Positions 11,401 through 22,780 of a stretch of DNA of 64,000 nucleotides are shown here, piece after piece. The notes under the pieces were generated by a model. That model saw nothing but the letters and a program-made list of their open reading frames with translations. It did not search any database and was not told the DNA's origin. Position 1 is the first letter of the stretch. Each line of letters opens with the position of its first letter. Location of the stretch: positions 164,459,498-164,523,497 of the forward strand of contig JAPWDM010000001.1 of assembly GCA_035578155.1 (NCBI GenBank), given 5' to 3'. Both the position numbers and the translations under genes were made by a program. The stretch is from Brachynemurus nebulosus (lineage: Eukaryota; Arthropoda; Insecta; Neuroptera; Myrmeleontidae).

Positions 11401-13604
11401 AGGGTTAAATTAAACAACACACTAACACATCCAAACATATTTGCTTTGAAACATGAACGGATACCATTATACACATCTTGAGTGATGACATAATTGTTAA
11501 ATGAGAGCGTGCTACATGGGAGTTTGCTATATATTATGATTATCATATTTCTGGCAACAATCCACTGCCCTAGATTTTACTGTGAGTAATTACGGTAAAT
11601 CTTACTCTTCTGATATTCTAATTTAATCCCAACAAAATATATTTTATAATTTTCAAATAATGATTCTTATTACCTTCAAATGTTTCGTTAAATTCTTTCT
11701 TTTTTCAAATTCTTTACCACATTCCTGACAAACATACTTGTCAGAATTTCCATGTTCTTTTGAGTGTTCTTCCAACTCTTCCACATTTTTAAATCGCCGA
11801 AAACAGGTGAGACAATTTACACCGTGTGTTAGTTTATGATTTCTTAACACTCCGGCTACTACAAATGTTTTATCACACTCGTCACATTTAAATTTTCGTT
11901 CTACATGTTTATCTCTATTATGATTTAAAAATTCTTTTTTCATGGCGAAATTTAATTCACATATTTCGCATTTATATTTCGATTTTTTTTCTTTACAATC
12001 GATCTTGTCTGTATCATTTTTCAATATATGTATATCAGGTTTTATATCTATTTGTTCAGAATCGAAAAAGTCACTATGATTTACATAATCAGATGAATTT
12101 TCGCCTTGAATTTCGTTTTCGATTTCTTCTTTATTTACAGACTTCGGTAATTCGGTTTTGAAAGTTTCCTTTTGTTTACGTTGAACAATATTAAGTAACT
12201 TGTTCTCTGATAATAAACTCTGCTTTCTGAATTCGTAATAACTGAATACCTGATTTACACATATTTCACATAAAGCCTTTGGCAAATCGTCATTTACTGA
12301 TATCTATAAATTGAAAAATTCGATGTGTATACTCTGAAGATTGATATAAAACAGTGTTTTTCAACGTTTTCCATGGCGCGACCCCCTTAGTATGGAAAAA
12401 TGTTTCGCGACCTCCTAGCCTCCGCTATTACCAACTTTTATTTTTTTTATGTTATAAATATCGAATACGTTCATAATTATTAATTATTTTCATAGTTAGG
12501 TATTGATTAAATACGTAATTAAGGACTTGAAACAGGTGTATTTTTATATCGACATCAAAATTGACGACTTATAGTAGCTTCTGAAGGCGCACGTGGTGTA
12601 AAAAGTGACATGCGCACGCGCGACGGTCGTCACCGTTTAACACTTCCGAGAGTAATCCATTTGAATTCTTTGAATTGTGAACTCGCATTAGTGTTTAAAT
12701 TTATTGAATTGCCTTGTTTAGTAGTTGCTCACTTATTATTGTCTAATATTCAAAATTCTATGATCATTGTAATTATTGAAAATGGATAAGTTTTTGGAAA
12801 CATATGCACAACCATCAACTTCAAGTTCGAATGAGAGTAATAAAACAAAACCAAAGAAAAGGTGTCTACTTATATGACGACAATTATTTAAAATCCGGAT
12901 TTACTGTTATTGAAAATAAGTCGCAATTTTGAAACTTTATCGCGCAAAAGTATGAAACTCTCAGATTAATGTAACCATTAATTAACCTTCTCTTTATTAA
13001 ATATCATATATTGTACTAGAGTGGTTTTATTTTTAAAATACTACGACCCTCTTAGAAAGGCTTCGCGACCCACAGGTTGAAAAACACTGATATAAAATAC
13101 GACAGTACATAGCTTATTATATACAGGGATTGTTTCTAATCCTTTCTTAAAAATGGTAGGAAGTCATAAACGATGTTATTTTGTAAATTTCATTTTTCTT
13201 TTAGCCTGATTTCATCAAAACTTATATAATACCATTAATTTATTAGAAATGCCTGTCACAACAAATGTTACAGGCATCATCAGCCATGACATTTTAATTT
13301 GTTTGACATAATATTGTAATTAACAATGAAGAAATTCTTATGTGTATTTTTTATTAAGTTGGGCTTATAAGCTAGTTAATATTTAAAAAAAATTTCAGAT
13401 TTTCGAAAAATTTATCAAATAATTTACTTAGTAAGTTAGCAAAATATGACTTACTTGTATTGAAGTACACTCTTTTAACATTGTTATAAATTTAACTTCA
13501 TCAGCGTTTTCAATTTCAAATATTTGTTTAAGCGTTCGATCTTTACTTAAACATGTTCGACAAATGTTACTAAATTCAAGATTTTCGAATACATCATATT
13601 CCAT
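5436..13604 (-). CDS. ZAD C2H2 zinc-finger protein, gene 1 of the cluster (five exons)
   Basis: Probable DNA-binding transcription regulator. Exons (- strand): 13455-13604, 11674-12303, 8860-8983, 8527-8763, 5436-5635, all with GT-AG junctions, totalling about 446 residues. Exon 1 gives the first half of ZAD ([20 protein letters not shown]) and ends in phase 0; exon 2 resumes at ISVNDDLPKALCEICVNQVF, supplying the second Cys pair of the zinc-bound ZAD. An acidic linker follows, then fingers 1-4 (YKCEIC, FKCDEC, VNCLTC, YVCQEC). Exon 3 holds finger 5 (YLCIYC), exon 4 fingers 6-8 (YTCEYC split across the junction, HVCSEC, YSCTIC) and exon 5 fingers 9-10 (FTCTYC, HVCTIC). All ten fingers keep C2H2 residues. 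In this family ZAD mediates homodimerisation. The start codon is the Met directly before the ZAD motif. Introns carry many MITEs. A lineage-specific paralogue; target unknown. Confidence 0.87.
6014..6530 (+). repeat. R5 MITE copy a, split by a TTAA-MITE
   Basis: The left half (about 6029-6139) and right half (about 6457-6530) match the intact about 223-bp R5 copies at 7895, 24161 and 24422 (CTCGCGCCTCTGGTGG near one end, TTACTTGATAC near the other). The R1 MITE was inserted at the TTAA in R5's centre, and both halves still carry that TTAA. In the final intron of ZAD gene 1. Confidence 0.7.
6136..6460 (-). mobile_element. TTAA-MITE (R1 family), copy a
   Basis: A 325-bp element bounded by TTAA on both sides, present in six places in the window. 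The family consensus begins TTAACYCTTTAAATGATTAA and ends in the complement of TTAACCCTTTTA. The TTAA target and CCCTTT ends are those of piggyBac-like elements. Here it interrupts an R5 MITE. Confidence 0.75.
6897..7348 (+). mobile_element. P-element-derived MITE (R2), copy a
   Basis: 452 bp. The left end reads AATGTCCCTGCCAC (first C changed to A) and the right end is a decayed complement finishing GAGACATG. The flanking octamers GTGATCAC and GCGGTCAC agree at 6 of 8 positions. The ends match those of the 6.2 kb P-like transposon at 27359-33596, so this is a non-autonomous derivative or close relative. The middle (about 6990-7250) resembles the R13 element. Confidence 0.7.
7468..8151 (+). 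mobile_element. R6 MITE (TGTGAGTTTTTTGAGAG ends), copy a, with nested R5
   Basis: Terminal inverted repeats CTGTGTGAGTTTTTCGAGAG and the complement of CCATGGGAGTTTTTTGAGAG, flanked by TATA and TATT. The same element without the nested R5 is at 47667-48104. A 225-bp R5 element is nested at 7895-8119 with TTGGCGACGC / GCGTCACCAA ends. Confidence 0.65.
7895..8119 (+). repeat. R5 MITE copy b (nested in R6)
   Basis: 225 bp with inverted ends TTGGCGACGCAAAGATT / AATCTTTGCGTCACCAA. The length agrees with the other R5 copies (222-223 bp). A TA on either side suggests a mariner-like target. Confidence 0.65.
9041..9977. mobile_element. MITE with about 75-bp inverted termini, carrying a nested R4 element
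   Basis: Left GAGTGCATTCGTTGCCCTCA and right complement GAGTGTCTTCGTTGCCCTCA begin inverted repeats of about 75 bp that include GATGTAGGCACATGCGCACA. An R4 element is nested at 9277-9546. In intron 2 of ZAD gene 1. Confidence 0.65.
9277..9546 (+). mobile_element. R4 hAT-like MITE, copy a
   Basis: 270 bp, ends CACTGAGGAGAG... / ...GTGCTCAGTG, flanked by a perfect 8-bp duplication ATAAATAT (9269-9276 and 9547-9554). The 8-bp duplication and CACTG ends suggest hAT. Other copies are at 13715, 17350 and 24499. Confidence 0.75.
10001..10166. repeat. foldback repeat
   Basis: Two arms of about 75 bp in inverted orientation, sharing TTGAAATAGAATMATATA and CTTACTCTTTTT, separated by a short centre. 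Probably a decayed MITE. A small open frame here is a by-product. Confidence 0.55.
11021..11280. mobile_element. 260-bp MITE with TATA target duplication
   Basis: About 40-bp terminal inverted repeats (TTGTCGGCCATCTCACGAAT / complement TCGTCGGTCATCTCACGAAT) flanked by TATA on each side. In intron 2 of ZAD gene 1. Confidence 0.65.
12352..13089 (+). mobile_element. hAT transposon deletion derivative with ZBED-type transposase remnant
   Basis: 738 bp with CAGTGTTTTTCAAC termini and a perfect 8-bp target duplication ATATAAAA (12344-12351, 13090-13097). From 12782 it encodes a transposase N-terminus beginning MDKFLETYAQPSTSSSNESN. After a frameshift the conserved RKY-type motif continues as YDDNYLKSGFTVI, a signature of ZBED-type hAT transposases. 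The rest of the transposase is deleted. In intron 1 of ZAD gene 1. Confidence 0.85.
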
Positions 13605-13714
13605 TATACGTATGTATATTTTAATAAAATAATTATTTAATTGGATACCTATAAGGACGTTTAGGTACTTGTAATTATTGCAAACGATGTAAACCATGTA
13701 AACTATAAAGTGAC

Positions 13715-14236
13715 TTGGAGCCGCTGAGCACTGAATCGAACATATTAACATATATTTCCTAGAGATACCACAGGCATTACATTTTGAAGCATGACTCCAT
13801 TTTAGTAAGCTCAACTTATAACCACGGAGACTTGTTTATAAATATTAGATAAACTATGGAGGTAGATATCAGGAGCACCATCTCTGTATCAAAAAGTGTC
13901 CATAGAAAGGCGTAAATAGTGGCGGCGATACTGTAGCAAAAGGATAAATTTAGAGAAGTAAACAAGGAAAGAAAAACATCCGCGTTGTTATGTAATTATT
14001 GTTTTTTTATTATAATTGTTACATATAATAGTTTTATTATTTTAAAAAATTTTATAAAATTCAACACAAAAAAATCACTATACTCTTTTGCTACTCTAGC
14101 GCTATTCTGGCGAGTTTTTGAACTGTTACTTAGTACTTAAAACGGGACACTTTTTGAACTATTTTTCTATTGTTTTCCGTACAAGATAGTCCTCCTTATA
14201 TTCTACACTCCATAAGATAAACCATTAAATTAAGGG
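13715..14236 (-). mobile_element. R4 element copy b, broken by R3, just upstream of gene 1
   Basis: Partial R4 copy (CTGAGCACTGAATCGAAC end retained, far end lost) starting about 111 bp upstream of the gene 1 ATG and interrupted by the R3 element at 13855-14214. It must form part of the gene 1 leader or promoter region. Confidence 0.65.
13855..14214 (+). mobile_element. R3 MITE copy a (TATGGAGG ends, 8-bp duplication)
   Basis: 360 bp, left TATGGAGGTAGATATCAGGA and right complement TATGGAGTGTAGAATATAAG, flanked by a perfect 8-bp duplication AGATAAAC. A second 360-bp copy is at 62975-63334 and a 418-bp relative at 39702-40119. Superfamily not decided (8 bp fits hAT or P). Confidence 0.75.
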
Positions 14237-15884
14237 TGTCTACACAATCAATGAAATAAGGAATAAGAAGTATGCCCTCTAGTGACGTTGAGTGGAACTT
14301 TAACATAACTGCTCATAGATATAAATATGTAGGTACTTTTGTACGTCAAAATTCGTGATTTTTTTCACTTTAGTGACAAAAAAAGTCATCACGAACGTTA
14401 TTTTTTCATGAATTTTGATGTACAAAGGGTCCTAGTCCTAGGGTTCACTTTTTTGATGTTGGGATCTTTGATTTTTTTCTTATTCTTTTTTTTTGTAACC
14501 TTATCTATTGTACTTATTACTGGCAGTAAAAGGTCCAGCATTTTGAGACAAAAAAAATTTTCCATATGGTTTGTTTAAAAGAGTTAAAAAATCACATTTT
14601 GTACGCTGCAGCCAAGCTATCCAGAAACACGTGAACCAATTTCAATGAAATTTGACACCTGAAGAAGCCTAAATAAAATTGGAGAAACCACCCCCACCAC
14701 CATTTTTTGGCTCTTGTAGAAACTTTGAATTTCGCAGTTTCGGAGGAAAAAAAATGTTTACTCAAAAACTGATAACCGATATTGTTTAGAGTTAATTTTT
14801 TTAATATTTTAAACACGCACCGTCAGGAATTCGACACCAGTAACAAAAATTTTCCATAATTTCCCAGATAAAATATTTCTTATTTTTATTTCGGCGATCT
14901 CAGTTAGAGGTCTAAACGAAAAAATTACTTATTTTTATGTTACGAGTTTGAACTTGATTCCATAACGTTTACGGTTATAGAAGTGGAGACGGTCTCAGTT
15001 ATAGAGAATTATTCTCACTCATAGAGTTTTTTCATTTATCCAGTTCTTACTTATTAAGGTTTAACTGTAATAATAAATAAAAGAAGAGAGAAAAATTTAA
15101 ACTTAAGGATCTTATATTTATGTTTTAATATAATTTCAAATACAATTAAATTTTGCTTTTATTAATTTCTTTTAAACTGAACTGAATTAAGTTTAAAAAT
15201 AAAAATATTGGTAATGGGGTACTTGACAGTATAAAAGAAAAATTATGAAAATAATTTTTAATGAAAATTTATAATGGACACAACAATAACAATTTAATAT
15301 TGTACTAATTCCTCCTAATAATATTTAATTTAAAAAATTAATTATAAAAGAAGTTTATTAGTTATTAGCCACGTGATCAGAAAGGGATACGACGTCACAT
15401 TCTCTTATTTAACAATATTTGACAATTCAGACTGCCAAAAAATTACACAAAATTAAAAATTAACAATTTCTTTCTTAGTTATAGGAACCGAGCTTAGTAA
15501 CATTACTGGAATTTGGTGACAAGTTGAAAACTACCACCATAGATATGGGTGTTACCTACATATCATGTTATGCAAGTAAAATTACAGGCAAAACACTCAC
15601 ACACATTTCTCATTTAAATCACATCAAGGTGCCACTATCGCCATCAGTACTGCTGTCTGTAGTTCAGACTCGGCTCCTATAAGGCAAATAAAAGTTTTTT
15701 TCTTAGTTACGAAATACCTGTTGCTATTTAAAGAATGTGACGTGACTGATCGTTAAGGAATATTAATTTTCTTAACGATTTTCGGTATTATTTTCAAAAA
15801 TAAAAAAAAAATATTATGTACATTGATATAATTCACCGAATTTAGTCAAATATCCCATAAAACATTTAACATCAACAATCACTT
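14237..15884. other. intergenic region between genes 1 and 2
   Basis: A truncated TTAA-MITE (R1 copy c) occupies about 14431-14586 and ends in TTAA. A small GC-richer patch (about 14600-14720) looks like an old repeat but was not identified. The rest is AT-rich with nothing recognised. Confidence 0.4.
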
Positions 15885-18800
15885 TCACTGTTTGCAACTT
15901 GATGAATTTTCATTTGTTGAACAAGAGTATGGTGTTGTATAAATCGACTGGGGCATATTGTATAAGCGTGAAGCCTCTCCATCAGTGTGAATTTTGGTAT
16001 GATGTACTAATGTACTTTTTCTGTTGAAGCTTTTTCCACAATATTTACATGGAAACATTTCCTCACCTACAAAAAAAGAAGAAGAGAACCCTGCTATCAA
16101 TAGAGTATTTGACAGTAGTTGTAAAAATATCTATTTTGATTTAAAGTAATTAGTTAAGTTACACGAATACTGAATATTACCCTTTTACAAGTTATATGAC
16201 TCAAAATTATAAAAATTTTAATTAAATAAAATTACAAAATTTTTGTTATTGATGACGTAATCAGAAAAAGCATACGTCATAGGCCAGTGTAATTAAAATT
16301 GAATATAAACTTTATATTTAAAAAATTTTGAAACCTTGGAAATCAAAATGTAATCATTATTTGAAATTATTTGTCAAAATTTGATCAAAACATTAAATGT
16401 CGTTTTCATTTTTATCGTTTTTTTCTTTATTAATCATTTTATTACAAGAAAATAGTCAAAAAATAACAATATACAAAATCTGAAGTGTGAATGTTACGAA
16501 TGTTTTACGATATTACTAAGAATCTCTTGTCTAATTTTTGGCAGTACTGGCACGTGACGTAATACTAGAAAGGTTAAAAAACTGTCAAATACTATAATAA
16601 TATTGTTGCAGAGTCATTACTTTCGAAGATACCAGGTGTCAAATTTTAACCCCAAATAACTGTTTAAGTAATGATTGTAGAAAAACTTTTAGATAAGTCG
16701 ATTAACGCTAAAAAACGCTCTAAAAAAGCATGACATGCATTTTTTCAGAAAAAACTTTCTAAACTTCGTGATTATCGTTAAAAAAATATTATTCTGCAGA
16801 AAAAAATAACTTGAATTCCAGCATCAAAAAGTTTAAAATGCTCTTTTCAAGACCAATGAAAAAAAAAAAAAGATTTACAAATTTTCTGGCGTTGCTTTTT
16901 TTTATTTATTTATTTGAAGAGTATATAAAATAAATAATTTACCCGTGTGTGTATTAAGATGCCTTTTGAGTAAGTAAGCAGTTCTAAATTGTTTCGGGCA
17001 CATCGTACAACAGTGTTTCTTTATATTTTTATGTATATACATATGTCCTCGTAGTACTGCCTTTTGATAGAATCCTTTCCCACATACTGGGCATAAATGT
17101 GTTCGTTCCAGCTTACTGTTATCATTATGTAAAACTACGTGACCCTTCCATGTTGACCGTTGTGTAAATCCTTTATCTGTTAAAATAGACAAAATTAAAT
17201 TATAATAAAACACAGTTTTCTCCTTTATTCGCTATGAGCTTTTACCTGGAGGGGATACGAAATTTGACTACAGCGCTTAAGGAGAACAAATATGTCATTT
17301 TATCCGAACGCTGTTTGTATATAATTTTACTTTTTTTTTAGTGTTTTTGATTTTTTCAAAGCGAGTACTGTGTATTATAAATACATTAAGAAATTGAAGC
17401 AAAAAAATTGACTGATGTGAGCAAAAAAATTGACTGATGTGAGCAAAAAAATTGACTGATGGGATTACTTTAATGGCGGTCAAACCATTAATTTAATGGT
17501 TTATCTAACAAGTCGCCGTGGTTACAAGTTGGGCTTACTAAAATGGAGTCATGCTTCAAAATTTAATGCCTGTGGTATCTCTAGGAAACATGTTCATATG
17601 TTCGATTCAGTACTCAGTGACTTATTACGATGTTTATTTACCAGATTTTACAAAATAATAAAAAAAAATTGTAACCCTACTATCAAACGTCACTTTATTT
17701 TGAAATTTTCAAAAGAATATAAAAATTACTTCTACTTTTTCGTGGTTAATTATTGAAAACTATTCCATTTTAAGACATTTTTAAGGTAAAATGAGCAGAT
17801 ATATGGCTTTTATTAAACAAATTTCAGTTTTTTAATATATTTTTCATTCATTTATAATAGCACGGCGTCCTGATAAATTGTCAAATAATCACTTGATATC
17901 GGTGGCTAAGTTTCGACTCAGAGAGAATATATACTACTTTTATTTTTAACACCTTCAATGCTAATTCTTGCATTTTTAATGCAAAGTGAACGTTATATTG
18001 CCACACTTTGAGTAACATCGTAAGTATTAGTAGTTGGATCCGATGTCTACAAATGCCAGGAACATTTCTCATTATATTTAATTAACGTATACAGATCATA
18101 TAGTTATAGTCTGATAATCTGTGATTACTTTGCGGATATTTACTAACCCTATTAAAATCAAAATTTTAGCTTTAAAAATCTAACCAGGGGTGGATCATTT
18201 TTAACAAATTTGAAGCTGTATCATTAAGACTATTAAAACAAAAATCATTAAAAAAAATATTTTTAGAATCCTTAAAAGTAGCCCTTCCATACCTTATACG
18301 ATATATTAATTTAAAAAAAAAAAAATTGGCATCAAACTGACTCCCATTTTAATCTAAAATAATTTTTTTCAAGGCCAGGTATATTTTTTTAATTTAAAAA
18401 CGCACTTTTAGCAAGAACAATTTTTTGAAAAATTTAATGTAAAAAAGTTTTGCAAACTTTTTAGCGGATATTGTACAGCCAGAGATCGTTCGCTAATATG
18501 TCGAAATTTTAAAAATAAAAATGATATCTGCAAAATAATTAACTGTATTTTTTTAATTTTTTATTTATTTATTTATTAATTTATTTAATTTGATAGAATA
18601 GAATATCATAAAGTAATGCTTAAATTAATTATATTTAAAAAATATATAAATTGTATGTTAAATGGCGTTTATAAACGAATGAAAAGCAGTTAGACTGTAC
18701 AATTATATCCTCACATTTAATTTCCAAAATATGAAATATGTTTTGCATTATAAAGAAATACTTACTGCAATATTCACAAATATAAGGACGGACCCCCGTA

Positions 18801-21476
18801 TGCACACGCATATGCGTTTTTAAATAAGGTGCATTTGCAAACGCTTTTCCACAGTATGTGCAAAGATGTGATTTTTCACCAGTATGAATCTAAAAATAAA
18901 AAATAAATAAAAAATTTAAGAAAAATTAAAGCCTTTAATTTAAAATTAATTATTCGAAAAAAAATCTATGCTACTCAGCTACTGTTGCATATTTCAGGCA
19001 AAATTTTATTATTTTTGTACGCTGTAATTTAACTGATACTAAAATAAATTAATGAATTATTAATAATATCGTGAGAAAATCAACTTTATAAACAGTGTAC
19101 TTTTTTAAAGAAATTTATAAAAATATGGTATATCGCTTCCGAGACTACTAAAGTAGCGGAAGCATTGTGATCACTTTTGAAAAATAAAAATTTTTTTCCC
19201 TCCAAAATAAAATTGTACACGTACATTTTACATTTTAGAGCTTCCCGAACAATTTCAGTTTGGTGTCTGTCCGTCCGTCTGTGTGTCGCCAGTTTGCAAA
19301 CAAGTGGCATAACTTCTGATCTATTCGATTATTTTTAATGAAATTTTCAGAAATTCAGTTTGGTTCCTAGATGGTCCCCTATGAATTTAATCGAAATCGG
19401 AGTAACGGTAGCTACGCCTCTACCATGTCATTCCATTAATATGTACTAAATTGCACCAAATGGCATAACTTCTGAACTATTCAATTCTTTTTTTTTGAAA
19501 TTGTCAGAAATTATGCGGTCTGGTTCCTAGACGGTCCCCTACAAATTTCATTGCATTCGGAGTAATAGTATCCACGGCGCTACCATGAAATTCCATTAAA
19601 TGTCAATATCTTATTTACTGCTAGTCCTACTTCGCTCAAATTTTTAAAGTATTTTGGGGGTTAGTTTCTAAAATATTTTTGCTATTATTTTATAATTTAG
19701 TCTTTAAGCATTTTGAGTTACAACAATTTTTTATGAACTTTAAGGCGAAAATATAATTTCACGGTATATATATTTGGTATAATACTGTTTTAAAGTCTTT
19801 TACGAGTACGAGGAAGCTGTGTACCACACCCCATTGGCAGCGTATTTTTATTTGTATTTTTTTGCTTGTGGTGACTGATACGTTGTCAGAATGGAGTGAC
19901 TCTCGAACGGGGATGGATAGCCTAGTTGTAAAACGCTTGACTGGTTATCAAGAATCCTGGGTTCGAATCCCAGCCGGTTCAATTTGATAATTTTTCAATC
20001 ATTATGTGATTTTTAATTCAAACAATGATTTCGTCATATATACTAAAGTGAGTTGTGTGTTCAAGTTCAGTTTAGCTGAACATTAACGTATGTTTACGAA
20101 TAAAAATTTGCCATACTTAATAATGTTCACAAGCACATCGACAATATTGAAATAAAAACAAAAAAATTCAATCTACCCTTATATTTCAAACTTTGGCGCT
20201 CGATATTTCAAAAACTAAGAGAGGTATCGATTTGATTATTCTTGAAAAAGTGTCTATTTTAGCCGGTTTTACACTGAAATCACAGTCTCCCCTACTCACC
20301 TTTAAATGTTTCGTTAAATTCTTTCTTTTTTTAAACTCCTTGCCACAATCCTGACAAACATACTTTTCCGAATTGGCATGTTCTTTTGAGTGTTCTTCCA
20401 ATTCTTCCGCATTTTTAAATCGTCGAAAACAGGTGAGACAATTGACACCGTGTGTCAATTTATGATTTTTTAATATTCCCGGTATCAAAAATGATTTGTC
20501 ACATTCGTCACATTTGAATTTTCGCTTTACATGTTTCTCTTTATTATGATTTGTTAATTTTTTCTTATTGGAGAAAATTAATTCACATTTATCGCATTTA
20601 TATTTCTTCTGTTTTTTCTTTGATTTTTTATCTGTATTGTCTGAATCATTTTTCAATATATGTATATCAGGTTTAACATCTATGTGTTCGGCATCGTAAT
20701 AGTCATTATTATAATCTAAATAATCCGTTACTGAATTTTCGTAGTGAACTTCATTTTTAATTTCTACTTTATTTGCTGTGTCCGATGAGTCTGTTTTAAA
20801 ATTTTCATTTTGTTTGCGCTGAACAATGCTAAGTAATTTCTTCTCCGATACCAGACTTCGTTTTTTGAACTCGTAGTAACTGAATACTTGTTCTATACAT
20901 TTTTCACATAAAGTCTTTGGCAAATCATCATCTACTGATATCTATAAATTAAAAAATATGATTAGTAAACTGATACATAAAAAACGTATCCATTTCTTAA
21001 AAACTATTTATAGAAAATTAATGACAGCGTAAACTTCCATTAACTATCTATAAGCTAGATATCTATTTCCATAAGTTTTTTTTATCTCTTTGATAAAATT
21101 ATATGCGTTTACGGTATTCTTTTGAGCTCCATGCCCTATACAATTCTCACACCCCCCCCCCCAGCTGTATCCTACTTTGGCAATCAATGACTAAATAGTT
21201 CTAAATTTCTCTAAGGTCAAATTCTTTATTACGATTTACATGTATTTGTGAACATTTGTAAAAGTATAAATTTTACAAAAAGGTTTATTATGTACAATTA
21301 TAAGTAGTAAACAAAATATGACTTACTTGTAGTGAAGTACACTCTTTTAATATTGTTATAAACTTAACTTCTTCAGTGTTTTCAATTTCAAATATTTGTC
21401 TAAGTGTTCTATCTTTACTTAAACATGTTCGACAAATGTTATTAAATTCAATATTTTCTAACGATTCACATTCCAT
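15885..21476 (-). CDS. ZAD C2H2 zinc-finger protein, gene 2 (last finger decayed)
   Basis: Same plan as gene 1. Exons: 21327-21476, 20300-20941, 18766-18889, 16943-17176, 15885-16066. Exon 1 is 50 codons with [20 protein letters not shown]; exon 2 carries [19 protein letters not shown] and fingers YKCDKC, FKCDEC, VNCLTC, YVCQDC; exon 3 HLCTYC; exon 4 YICEYC (split), HLCPVC, HCCTMC; exon 5 FPCKYC. Nine fingers are intact. The tenth is lost: after KIHTDGEA the frame is shifted by one base relative to the paralogues. In the shifted frame the remnant reads [16 protein letters not shown], its first Cys already replaced by Tyr. The encoded C-terminus is therefore a short unrelated tail. All splice junctions are canonical, so the gene may still work with nine fingers. 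A sequencing error could explain the shift but not the lost Cys. Confidence 0.85.
17350..17620 (+). mobile_element. R4 element copy c (left end truncated)
   Basis: Matches 9277-9546, but the left end starts inside the element. It contains three tandem copies of a 22-23-base unit (TTGACTGATGTGAGCAAAAA) where other copies have one or two. In intron 3 of ZAD gene 2. Confidence 0.6.
17621..18765. other. intron 3 of gene 2, remainder
   Basis: AT-rich sequence with poly-A and poly-T runs. No repeat family or coding region recognised. Confidence 0.3.
19299..19605. repeat. two tandem copies of a about 155-bp repeat
   Basis: Both units begin GGCATAACTTCTGAWCTATT and contain GGTTCCTAGAYGGTCCCCTA and GCTACCATG. 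A CTGTCCGTCCGTCTG run lies just upstream. Probably a transposon remnant. In intron 2 of gene 2. Confidence 0.6.
19885..20100 (+). mobile_element. tRNA-derived SINE, copy 1
   Basis: 19910-19981 folds as a tRNA: anticodon arm CTTGA-CTGGTTA-TCAAG (anticodon GGT, threonine-like) and T arm GGGTTCGAATCCCAG. Similarity to the second copy (25615-25845) extends about 30 bp upstream (GGAGTGACTCTCGAAC) and over 100 bp downstream (TTGATAATTTTTCAATCA; GTGTTCAAGTTCAG). Shared flanks on both sides show a SINE family, not two independent tRNA genes. Confidence 0.75.
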
Positions 21477-21586
21477 TATACGAAGGTTTGTTATTTTGTG
21501 TCACAAATATGTAATTTTTTTTTATATGTAAGTAAACGAAAGTAATGTGCCCAAAGTGCTGTTGGGTACTGTTGGTATTACTGTAA

Positions 21587-22031
21587 TGCCGCTGCTACAC
21601 GATGCTACGAACACCTTCCAACATTCGACGTTAGATGGTTCATAGCATCGTGTAGCCGTTGTTCGAACCTACGAGTGTCCAATGTCGAGCGTCAAACATT
21701 CGCATTTGGTCGTGTCCCGTTCGATGTCGGTATTCTTGCACCGAGTCAAAGGGATGCTTCGAACGTTTGAAGCTCAATGTTGGTTGCGTTCGTTGGTTGC
21801 GCACGACTCGTTCATGTGAAGAGAGACAACATCAGTGTATAACATTAGAGATAACATCAGACAGATAACAGCGTTGTCGACTGAGTACCAACACATCATC
21901 ATTCGTATTGGATCAAACATTCGATTCACCGTGTAGCAGATACATTCGTCGCATCAACTATCAAACTTAATTGCCTCAAACGTTCGATCGAACGTTGGAA
22001 GGAACGTTCGTAGCATCGTGTAGAACCCGCT
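21587..22031. mobile_element. PIF/Harbinger-like MITE upstream of gene 2
   Basis: 445 bp. Inverted ends TGCCGCTGCTACACGATGCT and the complement of GTAGCATCGTGTAGAACCCG, with TAA on both sides (3-bp target). The interior is rich in TTCGA/TCGAAC motifs. It begins 111 bp upstream of the gene 2 start codon. Confidence 0.65.
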
Positions 22032-22351
22032 TAATTGGAAGAGGTACAGATTTCGCCATCGGAGTTAACATAAAACATTCAAAGTGTACACGTTTTTATG
22101 TATTAAGCACTGTGCTTGCAAGCGGTGTTGTTATGAATAGCCCCCATAGTTTAAAAATAATTCGTCTTGTATTTTTACGTTATTTTATTTTTTTGTATCA
22201 TATCGCCTAGTTATATTTCCTGTTATTATTACAACGTTGATAATAGCTTAGACATCTAATAATGTCTGAAATAATGAAGATCATCTGATATTTTTTCTTC
22301 AACTTAAGTTTTTTCAATACTATAATTTTTCAGATATCTGAAATAGGCTGA

Positions 22352-22780
22352 GGCCAGGCGCACATTGAGCTACATCACGCAGTAAACGCAGGGCAGGACA
22401 GAGCGGAGCAGGAAAGCACGTGTGGTCAGGCGCACATTGAGACGCAGTTAACATAGGCAGAGCAACGCAGTTTCTGTGACTCTTGTTGTAGAACGAGATA
22501 GCACGAATTTAAAAGCAGAGCAGAGCAGAGAAGCACTATTTTTCTTCAATTTCTTCAATTGTTTTCATTTCGACGAAATAAAACCAACTAAAACTCGAGA
22601 ACGTGTTACAATGTCGCGCAGTTTCTGTGTCACATTCATGAGTCCCACATCGGTCTCCGGTGACGCAGTGCTGCTCTGCTCTGCTCTACGTTTCAATTCG
22701 CGCTGTCCCGTTCCACAACACGAATCACAGAAACTGCGCTGCCCTGCTTGCGTTAACTGCGTCTCAATGTGCGCCCGACC
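22352..22780. mobile_element. 429-bp MITE with long inverted repeats and 3-bp duplication
   Basis: Ends GGCCAGGCGCACATTGAG and complement GGTCGGGCGCACATTGAG, flanked by TGA on both sides. A second copy of the end lies inside at 22430, giving inverted arms of about 110 bp with GCAGAGCAGAGCAGAG runs. Probably PIF/Harbinger-like. Confidence 0.65.

Noticed and set aside
10919..11530. A larger element with CTCTCATTTAACA ends around the 11021-11280 MITE
   Set aside because: Short inverted matches (10930, 11490) were seen but no target duplication; not enough to support.
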